DNA from: Bacteroidota bacterium
Lineage (GTDB): Bacteria; Bacteroidota; Ignavibacteria; UBA10030; UBA8401
Length of the DNA stretch: 7,359 nt
Direction: 5' to 3'
Assembly: GCA_003456055.1 (NCBI GenBank)
Contig: DMPG01000393.1
Location: 2,210-9,568, forward strand
The notes under the pieces: model-generated
Seen by the model: only the letters and a program-made list of their open reading frames with translations
Told to the model about the DNA's origin: nothing
Database searches by the model: none
Made by a program: the position numbers and the translations under genes
Part shown: positions 1 to 6,596 of the stretch, piece after piece
How the letters are laid out: each line of letters opens with the position of its first letter
Position numbering within the stretch: position 1 is the first letter of the stretch

Positions 1-2
1 GA

Positions 3-2006
3 AAACCTGTAATGGAAGGAAAAGCTATTCTCTTTAAAAAATTTGCAGATATCGACGTGTTCGATATTGAAATACGCCCTACGAAAGTTGAAGATGTCAT
101 AAAAGTTGTTCAAGCACTTGAACCAACATTCGGCGGAATCAATCTTGAGGATATTAAAGCTCCGGAATGTTTTGAGATTGAACAAGAGTTACGAAGGACG
201 ATGAATATTCCTGTTTTTCATGATGATCAGCACGGGACCGCAATAATTTCCGCCGCAGGATTGATGAACGCGCTTGAAATTATTGGAAAGAGCATTGCAA
301 AAGTAAAAGTTGTCTATAACGGAGCAGGTGCCTCCGCAATGGCGTGTGCAAATTTACATATGCTCCTTGGTGTAAAAAAAGAAAATATTATTATGTGTGA
401 CAGTAAAGGAGTTCTGTACAAAGGACGCACAAATGATATGAATAAATACAAAGAAGATTTTGTCGTCGATACTCCGGCACGAACGCTAACAGATGCGATG
501 AATGGTGCCGATGTTGTGTTCGGTCTTTCGGTAAAAGGAAGCATCACAAAAGAGATGGTAAAATCCATGGCTCCGAACGCGATCATCTTCGCAATGGCGA
601 ATCCTGATCCGGAGATCACACCGGAAGATGTATTCAGTGTACGAAATGATGTTATCATGGCAACGGGCCGTTCTGATTATCAAAATCAAGTGAATAATGT
701 TCTCGGATTTCCATTCATCTTCCGCGGCGCTTTGGATGTTCGAGCAACAACGATCAATGAAGAAATGAAAATTGCCGCAGCCCGCGCGTTGGCTCAATTA
801 GCAAAAGAAGATGTTCCTGATTCTGTGATCAAAGCATACGGCGGTGCGCCGATTCGTTTTGGGAAAGATTATATCATTCCAAAGCCGTTCGATCCACGGG
901 TATTGCGCTGGGTTGCACCGGCGGTTGCTAAAGCCGCGGTTGAGACAGGCGTTGCAAAATTACCGATCACCGATTGGGATAAATATGCAGATCAATTGGA
1001 AGAACGTCTCGGCCGCTCAAAACAATTCATGAACTTCATCATCCACAAAGCGCAGCAGAAACCGCAGCGTATCGTATTCCCGGAAGGTGATGAAGTGAAG
1101 ATTCTGCGTGCGGTTCAGATCCTTGTCGATCAGAATATGGTGAAACCAATTCTTATCGGACCCAAAGAGAAGATCGAGAATCTCATCAAAGAGAACCATC
1201 TTGAATTTGAGAATGACGTTGAGATCATCGATCCCAGAACATTTGGTGATCACAAAAAATTTGCAGATGAATATTATCGGCTTCGTCAACGAAAAGGAGT
1301 AACTCAATTTTACGCGGACAGAACGATGCGTCTTCGTTTTTATTTTGCGATGATGATGGCTCGACTTGGTTATGCCGATGGCGTCATTGGCGGCTTGACC
1401 ACAACATATGCGGATACGATCCGACCAGCATTACAGATAATTGGTATGAAACCGGGGGTGAAGAGTGTTGCCGGTATGTATGCGGTGATCGCAAAGAAGG
1501 GAACGTATTTCTTCTCGGATACAACTGTCAATATCGATCCGAATGCAGAGATGCTAGCCGAAATTGCAATTCAATCCGCTGAAACTGTTCGTCAGTTTGA
1601 TATTGAACCGCGGGTTGGAATGTTATCATTCAGCAGTTTTGGAAGCTCAAAACATCCTCAAGCGGATAAAGTTCGTATCGCAACGGAATTAGCAAAGAAG
1701 AGAGATCCAAAACTGATGATTGATGGAGAAATGCAGGCAGATGTAGCTGTTACTCTTGAAATCCTCGAAAAAGAATATCCATTCAGTTCATTAAAACGCA
1801 ACGCAAATATTTTGATCTTCCCTGATCTTAATGCTGCGAATGTCGCTTATAAACTGATGGGACGGATCGGTGAAGCTGAGATCATTGGACCGATTTTAAT
1901 GGGAATGGCAAAACCCGTACACGTGCTACAGCAAGGTGCAGAAGTTACCGATATTGTTAATATGACTGCAATATGTGCCGTTGAAGCAATTGAACACAAA
2001 TCATAA
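3..2006 (+). CDS. maeB: NADP-type malic enzyme fused to a phosphotransacetylase-like domain (MaeB type), 5' end outside window
   Basis: This enzyme oxidatively decarboxylates malate to pyruvate and CO2 in the cytoplasm, reducing NAD(P)+. The reading frame is already open at the left edge (K-P-V before the first Met at 12). That Met sits in the internal PVMEGKA motif of the family, so it is not the start; compared with E. coli MaeB, roughly 90 N-terminal residues are missing. Counting from that Met: [12 protein letters not shown] (41-52) and FHDDQHGTA (69-77) carry the acidic metal ligands, [10 protein letters not shown] (around 105) is the dinucleotide-binding loop, and [11 protein letters not shown] and [12 protein letters not shown] follow. 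The phosphotransacetylase-like domain begins near residue 336 (IVFPEGDE) and runs to the end. In MaeB proteins this domain is generally thought to be regulatory (acetyl-CoA sensing) rather than catalytic. Its motif here is SFSSFGSS, where some true Pta enzymes have SFSTKGS. The catalytic Tyr region lies upstream of the window. NADP preference is inferred from family only. Confidence 0.95.
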   Translation, partial: KPVMEGKAILFKKFADIDVFDIEIRPTKVEDVIKVVQALEPTFGGINLEDIKAPECFEIEQELRRTMNIPVFHDDQHGTAIISAAGLMNALEIIGKSIAKVKVVYNGAGASAMACANLHMLLGVKKENIIMCDSKGVLYKGRTNDMNKYKEDFVVDTPARTLTDAMNGADVVFGLSVKGSITKEMVKSMAPNAIIFAMANPDPEITPEDVFSVRNDVIMATGRSDYQNQVNNVLGFPFIFRGALDVRATTINEEMKIAAARALAQLAKEDVPDSVIKAYGGAPIRFGKDYIIPKPFDPRVLRWVAPAVAKAAVETGVAKLPITDWDKYADQLEERLGRSKQFMNFIIHKAQQKPQRIVFPEGDEVKILRAVQILVDQNMVKPILIGPKEKIENLIKENHLEFENDVEIIDPRTFGDHKKFADEYYRLRQRKGVTQFYADRTMRLRFYFAMMMARLGYADGVIGGLTTTYADTIRPALQIIGMKPGVKSVAGMYAVIAKKGTYFFSDTTVNIDPNAEMLAEIAIQSAETVRQFDIEPRVGMLSFSSFGSSKHPQADKVRIATELAKKRDPKLMIDGEMQADVAVTLEILEKEYPFSSLKRNANILIFPDLNAANVAYKLMGRIGEAEIIGPILMGMAKPVHVLQQGAEVTDIVNMTAICAVEAIEHKS

Positions 2007-2015
2007 GTTCCAATT

Positions 2016-2041
2016 CGGGGTCGGAATTTCATCCGACCCCG
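2016..2041 (+). terminator. Strong hairpin downstream of maeB, probable terminator
   Basis: A perfect 10-bp GC-rich stem is seen: CGGGGTCGGA (2016-2025) pairs with TCCGACCCCG (2032-2041) around a 6-base loop, 9 bases after the malic enzyme stop codon. The bases after it (GTTGGTTCTG) are only moderately T-rich, so it is not a textbook intrinsic terminator. Position and stem strength still make it the likely end of the maeB transcript. An outer GTTCC/GGAAC pair (2007-2011 and 2055-2059) could extend the structure. Confidence 0.65.
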
Positions 2042-2088
2042 TTGGTTCTGCTACGGAACGAAATCCAAAATCATGTAATAAAAGTCAT

Positions 2089-2156
2089 TCGATGAGTTAC
2101 TTCTTTGGATGAATTGCAATTGAAAATTTCACTCAAAAATTACACAAACTCATCGA
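2089..2156. repeat. Spaced 10-bp inverted repeat between maeB and the adaptor gene
   Basis: TCGATGAGTT (2089-2098) and AACTCATCGA (2147-2156) are exact reverse complements, separated by 48 AT-rich bases. The repeat lies in the 250-base gap upstream of the adaptor gene. It could be a long-range hairpin in a leader RNA, paired sites for a regulator, or a degraded repeat; nothing further identifies it. I found no convincing promoter between the maeB terminator and the adaptor start. Confidence 0.45.
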
Positions 2157-2256
2157 CTTACCGTATAGATGCAAATACTTAATATTTGAACGATGGTTGG
2201 CTAAACTACTTGCTAACCTGTGTGTCCAATTGGAACAAATAATTATAATAGGTGTT

Positions 2257-3558
2257 ATGAAAAAGAAAATAGTTCTCTCCGTTGTTTCGATCATTCTTCT
2301 TTTTGGTGCTATCGGATATTATTTTTACTTTAAAACAAACGGGGAAGAAGTTCAATTTCGAGTAGAAAAAGTTACGAAAGGTGATGTGCTTGTTGTAGTA
2401 ACAGCAACCGGTACATTGAGTGCAGTAAGAACTGTTCAAGTTGGATCTCAAGTTTCCGGTACACTTCAAAAGGTCAATGTTGATTTCAATGATAAAGTAA
2501 AACAAGGTCAGATCGTTGCGCAGATCGATCCAACATTTTTGGAGGCGAGCGTTCGCGATGCTGAAGCGAGTCTTCAACGCACAACGGCGCAATACAATGA
2601 AGCGAAACGAAGTTTTGAACGGATGAAAATACTCCTGGAAAAGAATCTAGCGTCACAAGCGGATTTCGATGCTGCGCTTGCGCAGTATGAATCGAATGAT
2701 GCTGCTAAGAAACAATCAGTTGCACAGGTTGAGCGCGCACGGATCAATCTTCGCTATGCCACAATTAAATCACCGATCGATGGAGTAGTGATCTCTCGTG
2801 CTGTTGATGTCGGACAAACCGTTGCCGCAAGTTTATCGGCTCCTACATTGTTCACCATTGCAAACGATCTGACGAAAATGCAGGTTCAGACAAGTGTAGA
2901 TGAAGCTGATATTGGAAAAGTTGAAGAAGAGCAGGAAGTTTCATTCACGGTTGATGCATATCCTGAACAAACATTCCGAGGGAAGGTCCGACAAGTTCGT
3001 CTTTCTCCCAAATTGGAACAGAATGTTGTTAATTATACGGTGATCATCGATGTCCCAAATCCGGACCTTAAATTAATGCCCGGAATGACCGCAACAGTAA
3101 CAATTCAAATAACCAAAAAAGAAGCTGTCCTTAAAATTCCAACCGTCGCACTGCGATTCAATCCGCCGGAAGATTATATTGAGCAGCAAAAAGATTCATC
3201 ACAGGTGAAAGAAGATTCTGCACGTGCGGAACGAAGAAAACAATGGGGAGAGCGGGCGCAGCGTGAAGGAGGAGGTAATGGAGGCGGGGGAATGGATCCG
3301 CAAGCAATGCAACGGAGAATGGCTTCACGAGGGATCAATCGAGTGTGGAAAATGAACGAACGGAAAAAACTTGTTCCGGTGATGGTACGAACGGGAATTT
3401 CTGACGGAACATTCACTGAGATCGTGAGAGGAAAACTTGAAGAAGGAGAGGAAATTATTGTTGGAACAATAGCAGTAAAAGCACAAAATCAACAATCAAC
3501 TTCACCGCTGAATCAACAACGACAACAAGGCGGCGGCGGAATGCAGCGCAGGTTCTGA
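2257..3558 (+). CDS. MacA/HlyD-family periplasmic adaptor subunit of an efflux transporter
   Basis: The protein (433 residues) is a membrane-fusion adaptor that would link an inner-membrane ABC permease to a TolC-like outer-membrane channel. The start is placed at ATG 2257 because MKKKIVLS followed by a hydrophobic segment (about residues 5-25) is a typical N-terminal anchor; an in-frame ATG at 2197 would prepend 20 residues that spoil this signal. Domains in order: first lipoyl half-motif (VGSQVSGTL around 62-70, then KVKQGQIVAQID), an alpha-helical hairpin rich in Ala/Gln/Glu (about 95-165), second lipoyl half (TIKSPIDGVVISRAVDVGQTV region, about 170-190), beta-barrel (about 200-285, with LMPGMTATV), then the membrane-proximal domain. 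Two low-complexity stretches stand out: a charged and Gly-rich insert (about 309-365) and a Gln/Gly-rich tail (about 412-433). The ribosome binding site is weak (AGGTG ending two bases before ATG). It pairs with the permease at 3709; no ATPase gene lies between them. Confidence 0.93.
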   Translation: MKKKIVLSVVSIILLFGAIGYYFYFKTNGEEVQFRVEKVTKGDVLVVVTATGTLSAVRTVQVGSQVSGTLQKVNVDFNDKVKQGQIVAQIDPTFLEASVRDAEASLQRTTAQYNEAKRSFERMKILLEKNLASQADFDAALAQYESNDAAKKQSVAQVERARINLRYATIKSPIDGVVISRAVDVGQTVAASLSAPTLFTIANDLTKMQVQTSVDEADIGKVEEEQEVSFTVDAYPEQTFRGKVRQVRLSPKLEQNVVNYTVIIDVPNPDLKLMPGMTATVTIQITKKEAVLKIPTVALRFNPPEDYIEQQKDSSQVKEDSARAERRKQWGERAQREGGGNGGGGMDPQAMQRRMASRGINRVWKMNERKKLVPVMVRTGISDGTFTEIVRGKLEEGEEIIVGTIAVKAQNQQSTSPLNQQRQQGGGGMQRRF

Positions 3559-3610
3559 TCAGTCATGCAATGAATTTGTATAATTCATGAATGAAATTTG
3601 TAGGATGAGA

Positions 3611-3660
3611 AACCTTGCGAAGGTTTTGTAAAAAAATTCTTTTATAACCTTCGCAAGGTT
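3611..3660. repeat. Inverted repeat with 15-bp arms, each arm itself palindromic (REP-like)
   Basis: AACCTTGCGAAGGTT (3611-3625) and its exact reverse complement AACCTTCGCAAGGTT (3646-3660) flank 20 AT-rich bases. Each arm is also an internal palindrome (AACCTT, 3-base centre, AAGGTT), so the element can fold as one long hairpin or two short ones. It lies in the 150-base gap between adaptor and permease genes. This architecture recalls REP/REPIN-type intergenic repeats. A role as a transcription attenuator or mRNA stabiliser inside the operon is also possible. There is no T-run after the right arm, which argues against a simple terminator on the + strand. Confidence 0.75.
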
Positions 3661-3708
3661 AAACAAAGCACGATCATAGAATTCAGGTTTTTTCGATAAG
3701 AAATAATT

Positions 3709-4926
3709 ATGGGAATATTTGACATATTTGAAATAGCACTTATTTCTCTCACACGCAATAAGGTCCGTTCATTCTTAACGATGTTAGGAATTATAATTGG
3801 TGTCGGTGCAGTGATTGCAATGATGGCTGTTGGTACGGGTGCTCAAGAAAACATCAAATCGCAGATCGCTTCACTCGGAACAAATGTCATTCTTGTTTTT
3901 CCCGGCTCATTCAATCAGGGAGGCGTTCGTTCGGGTACCGGAACTTCTGCCTCACTTACACCGGAAGATCTCATTGCAATTCAAACTCAATGTCCGTCTG
4001 TTGCGCTCGCTTCTCCTTCTGTACGTGATGGAGCCCAAATTGTCTATCAAGAACAGAATTGGCGGGCAAGTATCATAGGTGCAACACCGGAATATTTTAC
4101 GATCAGAAGCTGGCCTGTTTCAAGCGGTCAATATTTTACCGATGCGGATATCCGGGGAGCAACTAAAGTTTGTGTGATCGGTCAAACGATTGCCGATAAT
4201 CTTTTCAAAGAGAATGACCCGGTCGGTCAAGTGATCAGAATACGAAAGATGCCGTTCAGAATTGTCGGTGTTCTTTCAGTGAAAGGACAATCTGCACAAG
4301 GGTCGGATCAGGATGATATCATTATTGCGCCGTACACAACCGTGCAGAAAAAAATGACCGGACAGACATTCCTAAGCAATATTATGATCTCTGCCATCAG
4401 TGAAGATGCAATGGTGGACGCGCAATCCCAGATCGCAGAATTGCTGCGTGTTCGCCATAAACTTCAGCCATGGGATGAGAATGATTTCACCGTCCGCAGT
4501 CAAACAGAAATTGCAACCGCCGCACAATCAACATCGGAAGTGCTCACAATTCTGCTTGCATCCATCGCTTCAATTTCGCTTATTGTTGGCGGAATTGGCA
4601 TTATGAATATCATGCCTGTTTCTGTCACAGAACGAACCAAAGAAATTGGAATTAGAATGGCAATCGGTGCAACTGCAAAGAATATTATGATGCAATTTTT
4701 AATTGAAGCGGTCGTTCTTAGCCTGCTCGGAGGATTGATCGGCGTACTGCTTGGTGTTCTTTCTTCTACGCTCATCTCAAAATTTGCGGGATGGACAACA
4801 ATGGTCTCTTCTACTTCAATATTTCTTGCATTCACTTTTTCCGCTGCTATTGGAATTTTCTTCGGATTATATCCCGCCCGTAAAGCGGCGCAGCTCAATC
4901 CCATTGATGCGCTTCGTTACGAATGA
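3709..4926 (+). CDS. MacB-type ABC transporter permease (FtsX family), no ATPase domain
   Basis: A 405-residue inner-membrane permease with the MacB topology: TM1 about residues 18-42 after a short amphipathic start (RNKVRSFLTMLGIIIGVGAV), a large periplasmic MacB_PCD-type domain (about 43-275), then three TM segments (about 283-305, 331-355, 370-392). The loop after TM2 holds the conserved VTERTKEIGIRMAIGA coupling motif that contacts the ATPase. It ends with the characteristic FGLYPARKAAQLNPIDALRYE-like tail. E. coli MacB carries an N-terminal ATPase in the same chain; here it is absent, so a separate ATPase must be supplied in trans. Pro303 sits in the GIMNIMPVSV stretch, where homologues usually have Leu. 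The start at 3709 matches the family N-terminus, though there is no clear Shine-Dalgarno sequence. It probably acts with the adaptor at 2257 in exporting a peptide, lipid or small molecule; the substrate cannot be told. Confidence 0.93.
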   Translation: MGIFDIFEIALISLTRNKVRSFLTMLGIIIGVGAVIAMMAVGTGAQENIKSQIASLGTNVILVFPGSFNQGGVRSGTGTSASLTPEDLIAIQTQCPSVALASPSVRDGAQIVYQEQNWRASIIGATPEYFTIRSWPVSSGQYFTDADIRGATKVCVIGQTIADNLFKENDPVGQVIRIRKMPFRIVGVLSVKGQSAQGSDQDDIIIAPYTTVQKKMTGQTFLSNIMISAISEDAMVDAQSQIAELLRVRHKLQPWDENDFTVRSQTEIATAAQSTSEVLTILLASIASISLIVGGIGIMNIMPVSVTERTKEIGIRMAIGATAKNIMMQFLIEAVVLSLLGGLIGVLLGVLSSTLISKFAGWTTMVSSTSIFLAFTFSAAIGIFFGLYPARKAAQLNPIDALRYE

Positions 4927-5840
4927 TGACGGCAAACCATATCACATTCATTCTCAACCCGATTGCAGGTCGTGGGAAAGCAGAGCACGTACGTGCATCG
5001 TTAGAACATCATCTTCAACAATCTGACCTTGATTATTCATTCCGTATTACAACAACTCCAGGCGAGGCCACGACAATAGCACGAAGAGCAAGCGCAACAT
5101 CATCAATTGTTGTGGCGATTGGCGGTGACGGAACAGTGAATGAAGTTGCTTCGGGGCTTGTAGGAACAAATGCGGCACTGGCAGTTTTGAGTGAAGGTTC
5201 TGGAAACGATTTTGCTCGAATTGTTAATGCGCCAAAGAGCCCTTCACAATTACTTACACTTCTTCACAATTCAAGAATAGTACAATACGATTCGGGGAAT
5301 GTACGTCTTACACATTCTGACGGATCAGTGACTGAGCGAAAATTTTTCAACTCCATTGGAATTGGATTTGATGCCGCCGTCGCCAAAAAAGTCAGCTCGA
5401 TCCGCTGGATGCGCGGCATTCCGCTGTATCTCACTGCATTACTTCAAACACTTGCTGGATACAAACCGCACGTTCTTTCCGTGAGAACAAATAATGATGA
5501 ATGGAAAAAAAAATATTTTTTATTATGTATCGGAAATGGAAGATGGGAAGGGGGCGGATTTATGCTTACTCCCAATGCATTGCCCGATGACGGGATGTTT
5601 GAAGTGTGCGGAGTAACCGGCGACAATATCCTAAAAGTATTGCCGGTTCTTCCATCGGTGATGACCGGAAAACATATTGGTAAAAAAAATATTGAAATAT
5701 TTAATTCCACTGCGCTTGTTGTAGAAAGTGAACAGCCATTTCCCATTCATGGCGACGGAGAGATTTTTGGTTTGGATGTGAAAAAGGTGGAAATTTCAAT
5801 TACTCCAAAATCTCTTAATGTTGTTGTAAAGCACAAATAG
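4923..5840 (+). CDS. Diacylglycerol kinase-family lipid kinase (YegS/BmrU type)
   Basis: The protein (305 residues) belongs to the DAGK catalytic-domain family, which phosphorylates lipid hydroxyls such as diacylglycerol using ATP on the cytoplasmic side of the membrane. Visible motifs: an N-terminal FILNPIAGRGKA (9-20), the nucleotide-binding GGDGTVNEVASG (67-78), SEGSGNDFAR (90-99), FFNSIGIGFDAAVAKK, the GNGRWEGGGF and LTPNALPDDGMFEV pair of the C-terminal beta domain, and HGDGE near the end, which contains the conserved catalytic-site Asp. Length is normal for the family (about 300). The usual P-x-GTGNDFAR loop reads S-E-GSGNDFAR here. The first ATG (4923) overlaps the permease stop as ATGA, and a second ATG follows at 4926; either could be used. 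The overlap and the absence of a separate ribosome binding site suggest translational coupling to the permease. The exact lipid substrate is unknown. Confidence 0.92.
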   Translation: MMTANHITFILNPIAGRGKAEHVRASLEHHLQQSDLDYSFRITTTPGEATTIARRASATSSIVVAIGGDGTVNEVASGLVGTNAALAVLSEGSGNDFARIVNAPKSPSQLLTLLHNSRIVQYDSGNVRLTHSDGSVTERKFFNSIGIGFDAAVAKKVSSIRWMRGIPLYLTALLQTLAGYKPHVLSVRTNNDEWKKKYFLLCIGNGRWEGGGFMLTPNALPDDGMFEVCGVTGDNILKVLPVLPSVMTGKHIGKKNIEIFNSTALVVESEQPFPIHGDGEIFGLDVKKVEISITPKSLNVVVKHK

Positions 5841-5870
5841 TTTCCTCAAACTTGATGTTCTTTAAAATGG

Positions 5871-5888
5871 AAACCGTTAAAACGGTTT
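5871..5888. repeat. 8-bp-stem palindrome, first of a REP-like cluster
   Basis: AAACCGTT (5871-5878) pairs with AACGGTTT (5881-5888) around two bases. It starts 31 bases after the lipid kinase stop. No T-tract follows it, so a terminator role is uncertain. The 7-mer AAACGGT at 5880-5886 recurs at 5981-5987, after the third palindrome, which suggests the whole 5871-5987 stretch is one composite unit. Confidence 0.65.
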
Positions 5889-5910
5889 GAATTTCAGAAA
5901 TTACTATTTC

Positions 5911-5934
5911 AACCCACGACTTAAGTCGTGGGTT
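5911..5934. repeat. Perfect 24-bp palindrome (REP-like)
   Basis: AACCCACGACTT (5911-5922) is followed directly by its exact reverse complement AAGTCGTGGGTT (5923-5934), with no spacer. In single-stranded form this would give a stable GC-rich stem with a tight AT loop. It is the centre of three palindromes between the lipid kinase and the HNH-like gene. Its form resembles the REP hairpins mobilised in trans by TnpA_REP/RAYT transposases; no such transposase gene is in the window. Confidence 0.8.
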
Positions 5935-5959
5935 ATGTACAGAAAAAACAAGTATAATC

Positions 5960-5975
5960 AGTCGTTTTAACGACT
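5960..5975. repeat. 7-bp-stem palindrome, third of the REP-like cluster
   Basis: AGTCGTT (5960-5966) pairs with AACGACT (5969-5975) around TT. It shares the AGTCGT/ACGACT core with the 24-bp palindrome 25 bases upstream, in keeping with a common origin. The AAACGGT that follows (5981-5987) repeats part of the first palindrome. Confidence 0.65.
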
Positions 5976-5997
5976 TTAGCAAACGGTCAAACAGAGT

Positions 5998-6012
5998 TAC
6001 ATTGTAAATGTA
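5998..6012. repeat. Short AT-rich hairpin
   Basis: TACATT (5998-6003) pairs with AATGTA (6007-6012) around a 3-base loop. It is weak (6 bp, AT-rich) and may be chance. It is noted because it directly follows the palindrome cluster and precedes the candidate promoter of the HNH-like gene. Confidence 0.35.
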
Positions 6013-6031
6013 GAATTGTGTTCTTTGTCTA

Positions 6032-6059
6032 TTGCCTTCTCCGCCAAAAAGTCTATATT
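6032..6059 (+). promoter_or_regulatory. Candidate promoter of the HNH-like gene
   Basis: TTGCCT (6032-6037), a 16-base spacer and TATATT (6054-6059) give a moderate sigma70-like match (4/6 and 5/6). Transcription would begin near 6066, leaving a leader of about 15 bases before ATG 6081. The match is modest and could be chance in AT-rich DNA. Confidence 0.3.
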
Positions 6060-6080
6060 AAGATAAAATTCTAGGGATGT

Positions 6081-6407
6081 ATGCCTCCACCAAACAAAAA
6101 TAATCCCGCTCATAACGAAGATATCCGCAAATACGTATTGAAGCGAGATAAGATGTCGTGCCAATGGCCCGGATGCGGCAGTTCGATGAACATTGATGTT
6201 CTTTTTTTATTGGAGGCTGAGCATGGAGAGACTGATGAAAAGCCATATTATAATAACGGTGTGACCTTGTGCCCAAAACACATGGAGATCGTTAATCTTC
6301 ACGACAAAGCATTTGGTCCGCTTATCTTTGATCTGATCCAGCTTGTGGAATTTGAAAACGATCTTCATGCCACGGAAATGATGTATAAGGAAATATTAAA
6401 ATCATAA
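6081..6407 (+). CDS. Small HNH-like Cys/His protein, function unknown
   Basis: A 108-residue soluble protein. ATG 6081 is the only reasonable start: an in-frame TAG lies at 6072-6074 and the next Met is residue 25. AGGGA (6073-6077) stands close before it as a ribosome binding site. Residues 16-23 (RKYVLKRD) followed by C27-x4-C32, then H48 (LEAEH), N59 (YYNNGVTLC), C64 and H67 (LCPKH) match the order of an HNH nuclease fold: zinc-binding Cys pair, first catalytic His, central Asn, and the final C-x2-H. The NGVTLCPKH segment resembles the NGLxLCPxHH signature of HNH_2-like domains. The second Cys of the classical C-x2-C-H is absent (H67-M68), so zinc binding or catalysis may be altered. A helical tail (FGPLIFDLIQLVEFENDLH, then a Met-rich end) is not part of the HNH core. 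It stands alone, with no toxin, antitoxin or restriction partner beside it. Nuclease activity is inference only. Confidence 0.75.
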   Translation: MPPPNKNNPAHNEDIRKYVLKRDKMSCQWPGCGSSMNIDVLFLLEAEHGETDEKPYYNNGVTLCPKHMEIVNLHDKAFGPLIFDLIQLVEFENDLHATEMMYKEILKS

Positions 6408-6559
6408 TGCACTGTTTTGTTATTCTTTGTTTCCACACCCACTTGTGTGAATAATAAGTAAGCTGAAGCTGACGTTGTAATAAGTACACTCCAATTTCCT
6501 ACTCTGTATTCTGCTTTTAATATTTATCCTAACTTTGTCAATAATCATAAATTATTTTC

Positions 6560-6588
6560 TTGACTTCTAACTATTTGACTTGTATTAT
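6560..6588 (+). promoter_or_regulatory. Promoter for the FadR-type regulator gene
   Basis: TTGACT (6560-6565), exactly 17 bases, then TATTAT (6583-6588): 5/6 matches to each sigma70 hexamer with ideal spacing. Transcription should begin near 6595, giving a leader of about 50 bases. It is the best promoter I can see in the window. A second TTGACT at 6575-6580 lacks an equally good -10 hexamer. Confidence 0.6.
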
Positions 6589-6596
6589 TGAGCAAC

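Noticed and set aside
12..14. ATG at 12 as the start of the malic enzyme
   Set aside because: It lies in the internal PVMEGKA motif, the frame is open upstream to the window edge, and the N-terminal catalytic region is missing; the gene is simply cut by the window.
314..658. Minus-strand open frames inside maeB, such as 314-658 and 1017-1307
   Set aside because: They lie opposite a well-conserved gene and have composition expected of antisense shadows, with no family resemblance.
2197..2256. N-terminal extension of the adaptor from ATG 2197
   Set aside because: It would place 20 non-signal-like residues before MKKKIVLS and its hydrophobic anchor; ATG 2257 is the better start.
4500..4904. 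Minus-strand open frame of 134 codons inside the permease gene
   Set aside because: Fully antisense to the conserved transmembrane region of the permease; no recognisable domain or start signal.
5871..6012. CRISPR array
   Set aside because: The palindromes differ from one another in sequence and spacing, there are no identical direct repeats with unique spacers, and no cas gene is present.
6434..6449. Hairpin CACAC/GTGTG after the HNH-like gene as a terminator
   Set aside because: Only 5 bp of stem and no T-run follow, so it is too weak to call.
6453..6486. Direct repeats AATAAGTA (6453-6460 and 6479-6486) and tandem AGCTGA (6461-6472)
   Set aside because: They are short and occur in AT-rich intergenic DNA, where chance repeats are expected.
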